NCBI RefSeq assembly: GCF_015207985.1
Contig: NZ_JADEVV010000007.1
Location: forward strand, 40,537-104,536
Direction of reading: 5' to 3'
Origin: Synechocystis salina LEGE 00031
GTDB lineage: Bacteria > Cyanobacteriota > Cyanobacteriia > Cyanobacteriales > Microcystaceae
DNA length: 64,000 nt
Shown: in pieces, positions 48,227 through 57,739 of the stretch
How the letters are laid out: every line of letters starts with the position of its first letter
Numbering within the stretch: position 1 is the stretch's first letter
The notes under the pieces: generated by a model
The model's input: only the letters and a program-made list of their open reading frames with translations
Database searches by the model: none
What the model was told of the DNA's origin: nothing
Translations under genes and position numbers: made by a program

Positions 48227-48490
48227 ATGTCCATAATGTTGCAAGACCCCCAACTCATTCGTTTTTATCAGAAGTTAACCGATGCGATGGTGGATTTATG
48301 GAACCGTAGCCGTTCGATGGAGGAAATCCGCCTCTATGTGGATGGGTTTATTGCCTGTCTGCGTTATAGCAATCAAATCGAACCCTACTTGATCCACCGT
48401 CTGGAGGAGGAAGTCTTTGCTTTTTTAAGAGACCCTTCCAACTTTAGTTACTCTGCTTTTGAAACGGAAAAAGACTACGACTATTTTTAA
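48227..48490 (+). CDS. Small cyanobacterial protein (DUF6761-like)
   Basis: An 87-residue soluble protein: LQDPQLIRFYQKLTDAMVDLWNRSRSMEEI, then LYVDGFIACLRYSNQIEPYLIHRLEEEVFAFLRDPSNF. I recognise the pattern as a small helical family conserved in cyanobacteria; DUF6761 is my best label and is uncertain. No function is known. The start is ATG at 48227; a second ATG three codons later is possible. Confidence 0.7.
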   Translation: MSIMLQDPQLIRFYQKLTDAMVDLWNRSRSMEEIRLYVDGFIACLRYSNQIEPYLIHRLEEEVFAFLRDPSNFSYSAFETEKDYDYF

Positions 48491-48666
48491 AAAAATTCGG
48501 TTAATTCGTTGATCAATTACTCGCCTAGATAGTCTGCAGTTAAAAATAGTTAGAAAAATATACACAAGTAGGACAAGCAAAAATTGATCAATCACCAAAA
48601 ATGATTCAGCATTAGGAAAGGCAGGCCCAAGGGGATTGTCGTTGTTGCTTCTTTGAAGGTTTTTCC

Positions 48667-50394
48667 ATGCTTGAACAGGACGTTGTCATCGTTGGTGGGG
48701 GTTTAGCCGGTTGTCGGGCAGCCCTGGAAATTAAGCGCCTGGCCCCCGATACCAAAGTGGCGATCGTGGCGAAAACCCATCCCATCCGTTCCCATTCTGT
48801 GGCAGCCCAGGGGGGCATTGCAGCCAGCCTGAAAAACGTCGATGCGGAGGACTCCTGGGAGGCCCATGCCTTTGACACGGTGAAGGGGTCGGATTATTTG
48901 GCGGATCAGGATGCGGTGGAAATTCTCACCAAGGAAGCACCGGAAGTAATTATCGAACTAGAACATTTGGGCGTTCTTTTTTCCCGCCTACCGGACGGCA
49001 AAATTGCCCAGCGGGCCTTTGGCGGCCACTCCCACAACCGCACTTGCTATGCCGCCGATAAAACCGGCCATGCCATTTTGCATGAATTGGTTAATAACCT
49101 GCGCCGCAATAAGGTGGAAATTTATGATGAGTGGTATGTGATGAAACTCATCTATGAAGATGGCCAGGCTAAGGGCCTAGTAATGTATGAAATTGCCACT
49201 GGCCGCATCGAAATTGTCCGGGCCAAGGCGGTGATGGTGGCCACGGGGGGCTACGGTCGGGTTTATAACACCACTTCCAATGACTACGCTTCCACTGGAG
49301 ATGGTTTGGCCATGGCGGCGATCGCCGGAATACCGTTGGAAGATATGGAATTTGTCCAGTTCCATCCCACAGGGTTATATCCGGTGGGGGTACTGATTTC
49401 CGAGGCGGTGCGGGGAGAGGGGGCCTATTTAATTAATAGTGAGGGGCGACGGTTTATGGAAGACTATGCCCCCAGTCGCATGGAGTTGGCCCCCAGGGAT
49501 ATTACTTCCAGAGCGATTACCTTGGAAATCCGAGCGGGGCGGGGCGTGAATGCCGATGGCAGTGCTGGAGGGCCTTACGTGTACCTCGATCTGCGCCACA
49601 TGGGGCGGGAGAAAATTATGAGCCGTATTCCTTTTTGTTGGGAAGAAGCTCATCGTTTAGTGGGCATTGACGCGGTGGAAGAACCAATGCCGGTGCGGCC
49701 GACGGTGCATTACTGCATGGGGGGCATTCCGGTAAATACCGATGGTCGGGTGAGGAAAAATGCCAACGAGTTAACAGAAGGATTTTTTGCGGCGGGGGAA
49801 TGTGCCTGTGTTTCCGTCCATGGGGGCAATCGTTTGGGCAGTAACTCCCTCTTGGAATGTGTAGTTTATGGCCGTCGTACTGGTCGCAGCATTGCCAAAT
49901 ATGTCCAAGGGCGACCGCTCCCGACCATTGACGAAACCGTTTATAAAACCGAGGCCCAAACCCGCATTGAGCAACTTCTTAACCAGCAGGGTACGGTGCG
50001 TATCAGTGCCTTGCGCCAAGCTTTTCAGGATTGCATGACTAACCATTGCGGGGTTTTCCGTTCTGAATCCGTCATGGCGGAGGGATTGGCCCAGGTGCAA
50101 AATCTTAAGGCCCAATACGAGCAAATCTTTTTGGACGATAAACAGCCGCAATGGAATACGGAAATCATTGAAGCTTTGGAACTGCAAAGCATTATGGCGG
50201 TGGGGGAATTGATTTTAACTTCTGCCATTCAACGGCAGGAGAGTCGGGGTTCCCATGCCAGGGAAGATTTTTCCAGTCGGGACGATGAACAATTTCTACG
50301 CCACACTTTGGCTAGTTTTGACGGAGAAAAAATCAAAGTTGACTATATGCTGGTGGTGATTAATCGCTTTGAGCCCAAGGAGCGTAAATATTAG
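48667..50394 (+). CDS. sdhA: Succinate dehydrogenase/fumarate reductase flavoprotein subunit
   Basis: A 575-residue flavoprotein of the SdhA/FrdA family, oxidising succinate and feeding plastoquinone in cyanobacteria. The FAD motif is [19 protein letters not shown]. The histidine expected to bind FAD covalently is in [14 protein letters not shown]. Substrate-site segments [28 protein letters not shown] and [14 protein letters not shown] are present, and [17 protein letters not shown] closes the FAD domain. No iron-sulfur or membrane-anchor subunit is adjacent. The start is ATG at 48667. Confidence 0.94.
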   Translation: MLEQDVVIVGGGLAGCRAALEIKRLAPDTKVAIVAKTHPIRSHSVAAQGGIAASLKNVDAEDSWEAHAFDTVKGSDYLADQDAVEILTKEAPEVIIELEHLGVLFSRLPDGKIAQRAFGGHSHNRTCYAADKTGHAILHELVNNLRRNKVEIYDEWYVMKLIYEDGQAKGLVMYEIATGRIEIVRAKAVMVATGGYGRVYNTTSNDYASTGDGLAMAAIAGIPLEDMEFVQFHPTGLYPVGVLISEAVRGEGAYLINSEGRRFMEDYAPSRMELAPRDITSRAITLEIRAGRGVNADGSAGGPYVYLDLRHMGREKIMSRIPFCWEEAHRLVGIDAVEEPMPVRPTVHYCMGGIPVNTDGRVRKNANELTEGFFAAGECACVSVHGGNRLGSNSLLECVVYGRRTGRSIAKYVQGRPLPTIDETVYKTEAQTRIEQLLNQQGTVRISALRQAFQDCMTNHCGVFRSESVMAEGLAQVQNLKAQYEQIFLDDKQPQWNTEIIEALELQSIMAVGELILTSAIQRQESRGSHAREDFSSRDDEQFLRHTLASFDGEKIKVDYMLVVINRFEPKERKY

Positions 50395-50528
50395 TTACTA
50401 ACGGCCAAGATTAGGGCTAGTGCCAGATTGCACTTAAGTTTTACTGGGCATAGTCTTGGCCAAGCCTCTGGGTTAGAATGTGCCTGTCAAGTCGTCCTGA
50501 AGGGCGAAGTTTTAAACCCGTTTTTTCA

Positions 50529-50696
50529 ATGAGTGATCCCATTATCTGGACTGACGAAGCTACCAGTCGTTTAAAGGAAATTCCCTTTTTCGTTCGTCCT
50601 GCCGCCCGCAAGAAAATAGAAAATTTTGCTAGGGAAGCGGGAATCACAGAGATAACGGAAGCCGTTTATGAACAGGCTAAACAAAAATTCAATTAG
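50529..50696 (+). CDS. PCP_red domain small protein
   Basis: A 55-residue protein matching the PCP_red domain, which in full-length form is the C-terminal region of light-independent protochlorophyllide reductase subunit ChlB. It reads IIWTDEATSRLKEIPFFVRPAARKKIENFAREAGI, then ITEAVYEQAKQKF. Free-standing PCP_red proteins are common in cyanobacteria. ATG 50529 is chosen over an upstream frame start at 50478 since the domain begins here. Function as a separate protein is unknown. Confidence 0.82.
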   Translation: MSDPIIWTDEATSRLKEIPFFVRPAARKKIENFAREAGITEITEAVYEQAKQKFN

Positions 50697-50747
50697 CTAT
50701 GCCCTGGTAGTGGGTTAATCTGAATGGTGGCAGTTGAGGTTCAAACC

Positions 50748-51092
50748 ATGGCAGAAGATACCATTTTTGGCAAAATTATTCGTCGGGAAATTCCAGCGGC
50801 AATCGTCTATGAAGATGACCTTTGTCTAGCTTTTAAGGACGTTAACCCCCAGGCTCCAGTCCATGTGCTCCTAATTCCCAAAAAGCCTCTGCCCCAATTG
50901 TCGGCGGCAACCCCGGAAGACCATGCCCTACTGGGACATCTTTTGCTGAAGGCGAAGGAAGTGGCGGCGGATTTAGGCATTGGCGATCAGTTTCGGCTGG
51001 TCATCAATAACGGGGCCGAAGTGGGACAAACTGTGTTCCATCTCCACCTCCATATCCTCGGCGATCGCCCTTTTAGCTGGCCTCCGGGCTAA
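50748..51092 (+). CDS. HIT family protein (HinT-type nucleotide hydrolase)
   Basis: A 114-residue histidine-triad protein. It begins EDTIFGKIIRREIPA and ends with the triad HLHLHILGDRPFSWPPG, the conserved HxHxHxx motif. HinT enzymes hydrolyse AMP-lysine and related phosphoramidates. GAGG at 50736-50739 lies eight bases before ATG 50748, which fixes the start; the earlier ATG 50724 is rejected. It follows the PCP_red gene closely. Confidence 0.93.
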   Translation: MAEDTIFGKIIRREIPAAIVYEDDLCLAFKDVNPQAPVHVLLIPKKPLPQLSAATPEDHALLGHLLLKAKEVAADLGIGDQFRLVINNGAEVGQTVFHLHLHILGDRPFSWPPG

Positions 51093-51137
51093 AGGGTTAT
51101 GATGGGAAAATAAGCTCACTTAACAATTCTTAACAAG

Positions 51138-52019
51138 ATGCAGTCCTTTTCGCCCCAGATCACCGCACCAACGGGTAATTATTGGCAATGGCAAGGGCAC
51201 CAAATTTACTATGTCCGGGCAGGACAACCCCAGCCGGATCGGCCCTCTTTACTGCTAGTGCACGGTTTTGGCGCCTCCACTGACCATTGGCGTAAAAACA
51301 TTGAAGAACTCCAGGAGCAATTCCAGGTGTGGGCCATTGATCTGTTGGGCTTTGGGCGATCGGCTAAACCCGCCCAGGAATATAGTGGTCAACTGTGGGA
51401 ACAACAGTTACTGGATTTTATTGACCAGGTGATTGGCGAAAAAACGGTGGTGGCGGGCAATTCCCTGGGGGGCTACGCTGCCCTCTGTACGGCGGCTAAA
51501 GGTGGCGACAAAATTGCTGGGGTGGTCTTGCTCAACAGCGCCGGGCCATTTGGGGATCAAATTAGTGAGCGCAGTATCAATTTGGCGCAAAAAATGATCC
51601 AAAGTTTGATGCTCCAGCCCCTACCCAGTTATTTGCTATTCCAATATTTGCGCCGCAAACCCACCATTCGGAAGACCCTACAAAAAGTTTACGTAGATCA
51701 AACGGCGGTGACCGATCGCCTGGTGGAAGAAATTTACCGTCCTTCCTGCGATGCGGGGGCAGCCCAGGTGTTTGCCTCAGTGTTCAAATCTCCCCAGGGG
51801 GAAATGGTGGACAAATTGCTGGCTAAGTTGCAAGCGCCCCTGTTGGTCATTTGGGGAGAGGGGGATCCCTGGATGCGGGTCAAGGAAAGAAGCATCAAGT
51901 TTCGGCAACATTATCCCCAGTTAACGGAACATTTTTTACCAGCAGGGCACTGTCCCCACGATGAAGATCCGTCCACCGTCAATCGGCTGATGCGGGATTG
52001 GTTAGCTACCATTGGTTAG
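51138..52019 (+). CDS. Alpha/beta-fold hydrolase
   Basis: A 293-residue alpha/beta hydrolase. The oxyanion region is LLVHGFGASTDHWRKNI, the nucleophile elbow is VAGNSLGGYAAL, the acid is in VIWGEGDPWMRV and the catalytic His in PAGHCPHDEDP. Similar proteins in plants and cyanobacteria include pheophytinase-like enzymes, but I cannot assign the substrate. It is the fourth of a same-strand series after sdhA. The start is ATG at 51138. Confidence 0.88.
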   Translation: MQSFSPQITAPTGNYWQWQGHQIYYVRAGQPQPDRPSLLLVHGFGASTDHWRKNIEELQEQFQVWAIDLLGFGRSAKPAQEYSGQLWEQQLLDFIDQVIGEKTVVAGNSLGGYAALCTAAKGGDKIAGVVLLNSAGPFGDQISERSINLAQKMIQSLMLQPLPSYLLFQYLRRKPTIRKTLQKVYVDQTAVTDRLVEEIYRPSCDAGAAQVFASVFKSPQGEMVDKLLAKLQAPLLVIWGEGDPWMRVKERSIKFRQHYPQLTEHFLPAGHCPHDEDPSTVNRLMRDWLATIG

Positions 52020-52055
52020 TCCCCTATCCCTTGGGGTTGATCCCCATCGTTTGCC

Positions 52056-52598
52056 ATGACCCCGTTGACTTTCCGTAACTTAGGTCAATCTAAAGCCCAA
52101 TCTATTCTGCGGACTTTGGTAACCATTGGCTTTGGTGTTGGATTGGCAATGGGGACGGTGGGGTGTAGTCCTAGCTACTCTCGATCGCCGGTGGTGGAAT
52201 CTTTGCCCCTGACGGCGCAGGTAACGATTGGCTCGGAAACAATTTTGCTAGAAGTGGCCACAACTCCCACCCAACAGGCCCAAGGTTTGATGTTTCGCAC
52301 TGAATTAGCTGGCGATCGGGGAATGTTATTCACTTTCCCTGAGCCAAGAATTGCCCGTTTTTGGATGAAAAATACCTTGATTCCCTTGGATATGATCTTT
52401 CTGCGGGATGGGCAGATTAAACAAATTATTCCCAACGTGCCTCCCTGCAAAGCGGACCCCTGTCCCAACTACGGCCCCCTCGGCCAAGAGGTTAATCAGG
52501 TGCTGGAACTGAAGGCAGGAAGGGCTCAAGAACTGGGTTTGGAAGTTAACCAAGTACTGGAATTTCTGCCCTTATCTGGGGATGTACCCGTCAAATAG
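52056..52598 (+). CDS. DUF192 family lipoprotein
   Basis: A 180-residue exported protein. A hydrophobic stretch at about 22-36 ends in MGTVGC, a lipobox-like Cys37. The DUF192 domain covers about 50-175: TPTQQAQGLMFRTELAGDRGMLFTFPEP, RFWMKNTLIPLDMIFL and the Cys pair PPCKADPCPNYGP. Function unknown. It follows the hydrolase gene by 36 bases and is probably co-transcribed. Confidence 0.88.
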   Translation: MTPLTFRNLGQSKAQSILRTLVTIGFGVGLAMGTVGCSPSYSRSPVVESLPLTAQVTIGSETILLEVATTPTQQAQGLMFRTELAGDRGMLFTFPEPRIARFWMKNTLIPLDMIFLRDGQIKQIIPNVPPCKADPCPNYGPLGQEVNQVLELKAGRAQELGLEVNQVLEFLPLSGDVPVK

Positions 52599-52669
52599 TT
52601 TGTAGATTGAAGCTTATCGTTAGTATTTGTATTTTTTCAACTTAATACTCAATTTATCCCGACTCCCAC

Positions 52670-52846
52670 CTAAGCTAATTTCCTTCTGGCGATCGCCTCT
52701 AGCACCTGGCAAGCATGGCCCTGGCACACACCACAATCAGCCCCTACTCCCGTGGACTCGGACAATTCTTCCAGGGAGGTTATGCCCCGTTGAGCGGCGG
52801 CTTCAATTTCTTTATCGCTGATACCCCGGCAAACGCAGATGTACAT
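52670..52846 (-). CDS. bfd: Bacterioferritin-associated ferredoxin (Bfd)
   Basis: A 58-residue protein read directly from the minus strand, ATG 52846 to TAG 52670. It begins MYICVCRGISDKEIEAAAQR and has GADCGVCQGHACQVLEAIARR. The [2Fe-2S] ligands are Cys4, Cys6, Cys38 and Cys41, the CxC...CxxC pattern of Bfd. Bfd docks on bacterioferritin and delivers electrons to release stored iron. No bacterioferritin gene is in the window. A Fur-like box lies 49-64 bases upstream. Confidence 0.88.
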   Translation of the reverse strand: MYICVCRGISDKEIEAAAQRGITSLEELSESTGVGADCGVCQGHACQVLEAIARRKLA

Positions 52847-52894
52847 AAGGGTTCTTCTGTGAACTGTTATAAGAGATTTAACAAAGACTATTGC

Positions 52895-52910
52895 AAATTA
52901 TTTTCATTAT
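52895..52910 (-). promoter_or_regulatory. Fur-like box upstream of bfd
   Basis: On the minus strand ATAATGAAAATAATTT matches 13 of 16 positions of the core of the Fur consensus GATAATGATAATCATTATC. Its position 49-64 bases before the bfd start suits iron-responsive repression. This is a by-eye match in AT-rich DNA. Confidence 0.4.
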
Positions 52911-53464
52911 GCCCCAAGAAGGCAGAAAAAACAATTTTTTGTTGGTTATTTTTCATAGATCGCAGAAAAATTTAAATTAAAACGTGGTATCCCTAGTTAA
53001 ATTTATCTCTATGAATAGGAATATTTATGGCTTATAAGGCTTCATAATTAATTAAATTATTTGCAAATTTTTGCTGCGTTTCAAGTTCCCAGACTGGGTT
53101 TTTCCTTGATATAGCCCGCTCAAATTTCCAGGCTGAGTATCTTAAAATTCTCAAGAAGGATTTCCATTGCCCTCCCATTATGAAGAAAGGCTGCCTGCCA
53201 AAGCTTCAGAGCCCATTTCTAGGGAAAATACTAAACTTGCTCAATCCCTTGCCTGACAAGCATTTGGTCTGTGCAAGAGATTAGCCACGCCAAAATTATC
53301 GGGCGATCCAGAATCTGCTCTTTTTTTACGGTGTCCCCCAGGCAAATTCTTCAACCGTTGCAAATCATAACTTTCATGACTCAGTAACCCCGATGCCACT
53401 CAATATGCTGTAATACTTTTTAATTATACTTAACTAATCAACGACCTTCTGCTATTATTCATAA
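52911..53464. other. AT-rich intergenic stretch without a convincing gene
   Basis: About 550 bases between the bfd promoter and the GT-C-like gene. I see no RNA gene or repeat. A plus-strand frame is open for about 78 codons (roughly 53048-53284) and ends with MKKGCLPKLQSPFLGKIL and CARD before TAG at 53282. It has only an internal ATG (about 53180) and no recognisable similarity, so I do not call it a gene. Confidence 0.4.
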
Positions 53465-54907
53465 TTAAAATTTTTCCAGAAGATGGCTAACAAAGAAAGG
53501 AATCACCTTAAATTGATTTTGATATAGCTCTACCAACGTGACCGGAGCTTCTGGTGGAATCATGCCGGACTGATACTGCAAAACAATTAGCAGATTCCAA
53601 AAAGCAAAAAGAGCTGTGACAAAAACTGCCCATTTCTGCCAGCGTTGACGGGGAAACTTCTGCCAAAAACTGGCAATCCCAAACACAAATAAAAAAGTGC
53701 AATTACTAAACATTCTCCCCCCCACACTAGCTCCCTGCCACCAGGACCACCAAGCGGCAATAAAATAAACTTGAGCTAGGAAAGTTACCAAAAAAATGGT
53801 GTTTAAACGGGGCAATAGTTGCCAACCCAGCACTAAGCCAACTACAGCTAGTAAGGTTATGGGATGCCAAATAAATAGGCCCCGATGACCGGAGAATAAC
53901 ACTTGCCAAAGGGATGGTTGCAACCAATTAAAGCTGCCCCCATGGCCTGTAGCTTGCCCCTCTTCTAAATAGGGAATGCGGTCAATGCCGCCATACTGCC
54001 AAAGATAAATTAATAGCTGGGGAATTTGCATTATTACCGCCACTGTCAGAATCACTAGCAGCGGTTGCCAAAATTTTACCTGAGTAATATTTCTAAAAAT
54101 AGTTTGACTTCTTTTTCTCCAATTAATAGTTGTTAAATTATCTTCTTTTTCATTCGATAATTCCCCTTCAAAACCGATTGCCGCCACCAATATCGGTGCG
54201 ATAAAAAACAGTACATCCTGGGGCCGTACCCAAGCGGCAAAGGCGATCACCAGCCCGAGAATAATTTGCCAACGGCCATTGGTTAACCAAGGTTTGGTGA
54301 ATATGCCATATAAAAATAAGGCAATTAGGAAAGCAGAAACGGCGTGGGACATGGACACTTCTATGAATAGGTAGTAACTCAATGGTGAAGCAAACCAAAC
54401 TCCTGTAACCGCCAATAAACAACTGAGATGGGAAAAATAACGCCGGGCGAATAAATAACTTAAAGCTAAACCAGCGATGCCTAAACCAACGCTTCCTAAA
54501 CAGTAAAATAACTCGTATGGCCAGGACATACCATTGACGGGAATGGCGTTATTGAACTGATGTAAAATCAGAGCAACAAGATGGCCTAAGGCAAAGAACG
54601 GTAACAGAACAATGCCTAGCCCCACCGTGTATTTGCTGTATTCTGGAATGGGTCCAAATACCCGGGGACTGCTGTTGAATTGGCCTGCGGTTTCAGCGTA
54701 ATAACTATATTCGTTATCTACCCTGAGGTTGCCATCAAATAATAAAGACCTCAAGGGGGTGTAATAGCCTAATCCATCACCGTACACCCCAAAGCCAGTG
54801 ACAAAGAACTTGAGCAAAAAAATCCCTAAAGTAACAGCTATTGCAATTAAAAAGCAGTATTTAAGGTTTTTCTCGTCGTTAATGAAGTAAAAAATCTTAC
54901 CTACCAT
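53465..54907 (-). CDS. Polytopic membrane protein, GT-C glycosyltransferase-like
   Basis: A 480-residue protein with about 11 hydrophobic helices. After the first helix the external loop YGDGLGYYTPLRSLLFDGNLRVDNEY has the acidic residues expected for the GT-C catalytic loop. Aromatic-rich segments such as SHRGLFIWHPI (GHRGLFIWHP) occur in the middle. It probably transfers a sugar from a polyprenyl-phosphate carrier. The GtrA-like gene immediately upstream on the same strand suggests the two work together. I do not know the family name. Confidence 0.65.
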   Translation of the reverse strand: MVGKIFYFINDEKNLKYCFLIAIAVTLGIFLLKFFVTGFGVYGDGLGYYTPLRSLLFDGNLRVDNEYSYYAETAGQFNSSPRVFGPIPEYSKYTVGLGIVLLPFFALGHLVALILHQFNNAIPVNGMSWPYELFYCLGSVGLGIAGLALSYLFARRYFSHLSCLLAVTGVWFASPLSYYLFIEVSMSHAVSAFLIALFLYGIFTKPWLTNGRWQIILGLVIAFAAWVRPQDVLFFIAPILVAAIGFEGELSNEKEDNLTTINWRKRSQTIFRNITQVKFWQPLLVILTVAVIMQIPQLLIYLWQYGGIDRIPYLEEGQATGHGGSFNWLQPSLWQVLFSGHRGLFIWHPITLLAVVGLVLGWQLLPRLNTIFLVTFLAQVYFIAAWWSWWQGASVGGRMFSNCTFLFVFGIASFWQKFPRQRWQKWAVFVTALFAFWNLLIVLQYQSGMIPPEAPVTLVELYQNQFKVIPFFVSHLLEKF

Positions 54908-54942
54908 TATCTATCCCTTCCATCACACCAATGGGTTCCAAA

Positions 54943-55371
54943 TTAAGCTTTCTTTTTTGGTTTACGCCAGACCCAAAGAAAGTTGGTGGCCATACTCCAA
55001 AAAACGGTAATCATGGTGGCTACGATCGCCGCTATTTTATGATCCCAGCCCAGCTTATTGCCCAAAATCACAATAATTAGACTCCAGAGAAAAAAGCCAC
55101 TAAAGTTGGCCACATGGTATTCCCAACAGCGTTGCCAAGAAAGGCTGGGATTACGAAAGACCCACAAGTCGATCGCCCCGTAACGAATGATGGTAATAAC
55201 TTCAGCAGAGAGGACAGAAGCCCAGGTGAGGGTCATGCCGAGGGACACCTTAAACCAATCCAGCAGGACAACGTTAAAGACCATGGCGATAATGCCGATG
55301 ATCCACCAGCGCACCATTGCATTCCGCCACAGGCGTTGTAGATAAATGGGCAAAGTTTCCCTGGTAATCAT
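54943..55371 (-). CDS. GtrA-like membrane protein
   Basis: A 142-residue protein with four hydrophobic helices (about 21-42, 47-66, 90-107 and 113-132). The pattern WWIIGIIAMVFNVVLLDWF ... FRNPSLSWQRCWEYHVANFSGF and final ATNFLWVWRKPKKK fits the GtrA family, thought to flip undecaprenyl-phosphate-linked sugars. It is just upstream of the GT-C-like gene (35-base gap), consistent with a two-gene unit. The start is ATG at 55371. Confidence 0.75.
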   Translation of the reverse strand: MITRETLPIYLQRLWRNAMVRWWIIGIIAMVFNVVLLDWFKVSLGMTLTWASVLSAEVITIIRYGAIDLWVFRNPSLSWQRCWEYHVANFSGFFLWSLIIVILGNKLGWDHKIAAIVATMITVFWSMATNFLWVWRKPKKKA

Positions 55372-55523
55372 GGCAAAGTCAGTAAAGGGCAGATAATCCG
55401 GCTATTATACTGGTCAATGTTCTAGGAAAATTGGTATCTAATCTCAAACAGGAGCTGAATTTTTCCCTTGGAGGATAACGCAAAGCCCTGAGTTGATCCA
55501 ACGGCAAACTAATTATTGTTTTT

Positions 55524-56894
55524 ATGTCTTCCCCTCTGGTTTTCCCCAGTGACAGCCATTATTGGCTTGAAAATGCCCACATTCCCCCCAATTTAATCAA
55601 AACTAGGGTAAATTACCCCCAAGAAATTCATTTTCCTAGGCTCTGGGAAGATTTAGGACTTTATCATCTAGAAATTGCCGACGGCAAAATCAAAAATATT
55701 ATTGCTGTTGGGCAGAGGGAAAACGTTAATGAAGTTATTAAAGATGACGCCATACCCAGGTTGAATCTGAAGCAAAGGATGATCCTGCCCTGTTTTGTGG
55801 ATATGCATACCCACCTGGATAAGGGGCATATCTGGGGGCGATCGCCTAATGGGGATGGAACCTTTGCCGGGGCCATTGCCGGCACCGAACGGGATGCGGC
55901 CCACCATCAACAACCGGAGGATATTTACCGCAGAATGGAATTTGGTCTCCAGTGTAGCTACGCCCATGGCACAGTGGCGGTGCGGACTCATCTAGAATCG
56001 GCAGGGCAGAGGGGGCAAATGGTTTGGGAAGTTTTTCGTCAACTACGCCAGACCTGGGCCGATCGCCTGACTTTGCAGGGAGTAGCCATGGTAAGCACCG
56101 ACTATTACCTCACTCCAGAGGCAGAAAAATTGGCCGATCAGATGGCGGAGTGGGGAGGGATTTTAGGGGGAGTGGCCTATGCTTGCCCCCAAGTGGAAGC
56201 CCAGTTGACGCGCCTATTTACCCTTGCCCAGGCCAGGAATTTAGCCATTGACCTCCACGTTGATGAAAATGGCGATCGCCGCTCTCGAGTGTTACATCAA
56301 GTAGCCGCCATCGCCTTAAAAGTTGGTTTCACCGGTCAAATTGTCTGTGGGCACTGTTGCAGTTTGGATGTGCAATCCCCCCAGCAAGTCCAGCAAACCT
56401 TGAATTTAGTCAAACAGGCCAATATTGCCATCATTAGTTTGCCCCTGTGCAACCTGTATCTCCAGGGCCGCGATCAGCCCCAGAAACCGGCCTGGCGGGG
56501 CATTACCAAAGTTCATGACATTCAAGCTCAGGGCATTCCCCTTGTATTTGCCAGTGATAATTGTCGAGATCCGTTTTTTCCCTTTGGTGACCATGATGGC
56601 CTGGAGGTATTGAACCAATCCGTACGCATTGGCCAATTGGATCCCCCCTACGGTCGTTGGTGTGCCACCGTCAATCGCACCCCGGCCCAATTAATGGACC
56701 TGGCAGACCAAGGTTGCCTTGCTGTGGATGGCCCAGCGGATTTTGTCATCTTTCCAGCCCGTTACTTCAGTGAGCTTTTCTCCCGCTCCCAAGGCGATCG
56801 CCTAGTAATACGCAGGGGAAAACCCACCCATCATCGCCCACCGGAATACCAAGAATTGGATGATTTGATGGGGTTTGGGGCAGTGGGGTCATAA
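55524..56894 (+). CDS. codA: Cytosine deaminase-like amidohydrolase
   Basis: A 456-residue amidohydrolase-superfamily protein of the CodA type. The metal site begins FVDMHTHLDKGHIWGR, continues with DLHVDENGDRRSR and GHCCSLD, and has the conserved SDNCRDPF near the end. CodA converts cytosine to uracil, but related enzymes act on other cyclic compounds, so the exact substrate is unproven. The start is ATG at 55524. Confidence 0.85.
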   Translation: MSSPLVFPSDSHYWLENAHIPPNLIKTRVNYPQEIHFPRLWEDLGLYHLEIADGKIKNIIAVGQRENVNEVIKDDAIPRLNLKQRMILPCFVDMHTHLDKGHIWGRSPNGDGTFAGAIAGTERDAAHHQQPEDIYRRMEFGLQCSYAHGTVAVRTHLESAGQRGQMVWEVFRQLRQTWADRLTLQGVAMVSTDYYLTPEAEKLADQMAEWGGILGGVAYACPQVEAQLTRLFTLAQARNLAIDLHVDENGDRRSRVLHQVAAIALKVGFTGQIVCGHCCSLDVQSPQQVQQTLNLVKQANIAIISLPLCNLYLQGRDQPQKPAWRGITKVHDIQAQGIPLVFASDNCRDPFFPFGDHDGLEVLNQSVRIGQLDPPYGRWCATVNRTPAQLMDLADQGCLAVDGPADFVIFPARYFSELFSRSQGDRLVIRRGKPTHHRPPEYQELDDLMGFGAVGS

Positions 56895-56915
56895 AAACCC
56901 GATGAATTGATTAAC

Positions 56916-57263
56916 TTAATTAAGCTTAAAAACGTGGGGAAAGGCGCTTTTAACCATCAAGCGGTCTTGCTTGGAGAGGGAACCAACGCAGTCAAGAATA
57001 TACTTATGTTCCAGAGTAAACAGTTTCATTCTCACCACCGAAGGAGTGAATAAGCCCGCTGAACGGGTATCTTCAATGGGAGTATCGAGGGGCCAAGGCG
57101 CATTTTTAGCCGAAGTGATCATAGCCATAACACTGTGACCAATGCGGTTATTAAAAGCGGAGGCGTCGGACAAAATTAAAGCGGGGCGACGAATATCAGA
57201 TTGCCTATCCGTGAAGGGAACTGGGACAATGACGACGTCAAATTGTTCGTAAATTGTGTTCAT
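56916..57263 (-). CDS. PemK/MazF-like toxin (Sll1130 type)
   Basis: A 115-residue protein of the PemK/MazF endoribonuclease group. The family opening VVIVPVPFTDRQSDIRRPALILSD is present, followed by RIGHSVMAMITSAKNAPWPLDTPI and the TPSVVRMKLFTLE strand. I recognise it as the Synechocystis Sll1130 toxin, reported to be an RNase linked to heat-stress gene expression. Its ATG overlaps the stop of the antitoxin gene by four bases (57260-57263), the usual toxin-antitoxin coupling. Confidence 0.88.
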   Translation of the reverse strand: MNTIYEQFDVVIVPVPFTDRQSDIRRPALILSDASAFNNRIGHSVMAMITSAKNAPWPLDTPIEDTRSAGLFTPSVVRMKLFTLEHKYILDCVGSLSKQDRLMVKSAFPHVFKLN

Positions 57264-57526
57264 AGGTGTCGGTATGCAGAATTATCAGCTTCAGAATTCC
57301 ATTCGGTCATAGTGTCGGCGGTGGCGGCCATATAGTCAGCCCCAGATTCCCCCACTTTGCCGGGGGCAGGGCCTTGGGCCCTCTCAGCTTGGGGAAGAAC
57401 CATTCCCTGGGGAGCAACCAACACAATAACTTCTACGGAAGTACCAGCTGGACACGGCAAATCCTGGAGCAGGAGCGTGCCATCTTCTGTCAATGTCGTA
57501 GCTAGTTTGTAAGCATTGATAGACAT
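57260..57526 (-). CDS. Antitoxin of the PemK/MazF-like pair (Ssl2245 type)
   Basis: An 88-residue acidic protein upstream of and overlapping the toxin gene. Its N-terminal part, YKLATTLTEDGTLLLQDLPCPAGTSVEVIVLV, looks like a small beta-strand DNA-binding domain of the AbrB-like or related kind, and the C-terminal part (about 45-88) is flexible and acidic, as in antitoxins. ATG 57526 is preferred over an upstream frame start at 57559. It probably represses its own operon. Confidence 0.82.
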   Translation of the reverse strand: MSINAYKLATTLTEDGTLLLQDLPCPAGTSVEVIVLVAPQGMVLPQAERAQGPAPGKVGESGADYMAATADTMTEWNSEADNSAYRHL

Positions 57527-57739
57527 TATGTAGCAGTGTGAAATGTGGACCCTTGGCAACCAAAAGAATTTTAAATTTTCAACATTATCTTAGGCAATGA
57601 TGAACCAGTGCAAAATAGATACTGAAGAGAAAATAATCTTTGGTCGGATATAGGACATATTAGCAGAAAAGTAAACAATTCGTGGGGATAGTCACCTTTA
57701 TAATTGTTTTTAACTTCGACAACCATAATTAGTCAGACC

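Noticed and set aside
53048..53284. Open frame of about 78 codons ending MKKGCLPKL...CARD
   Set aside because: No start near its beginning, no recognisable similarity, and such length is expected by chance in a 600-base gap.
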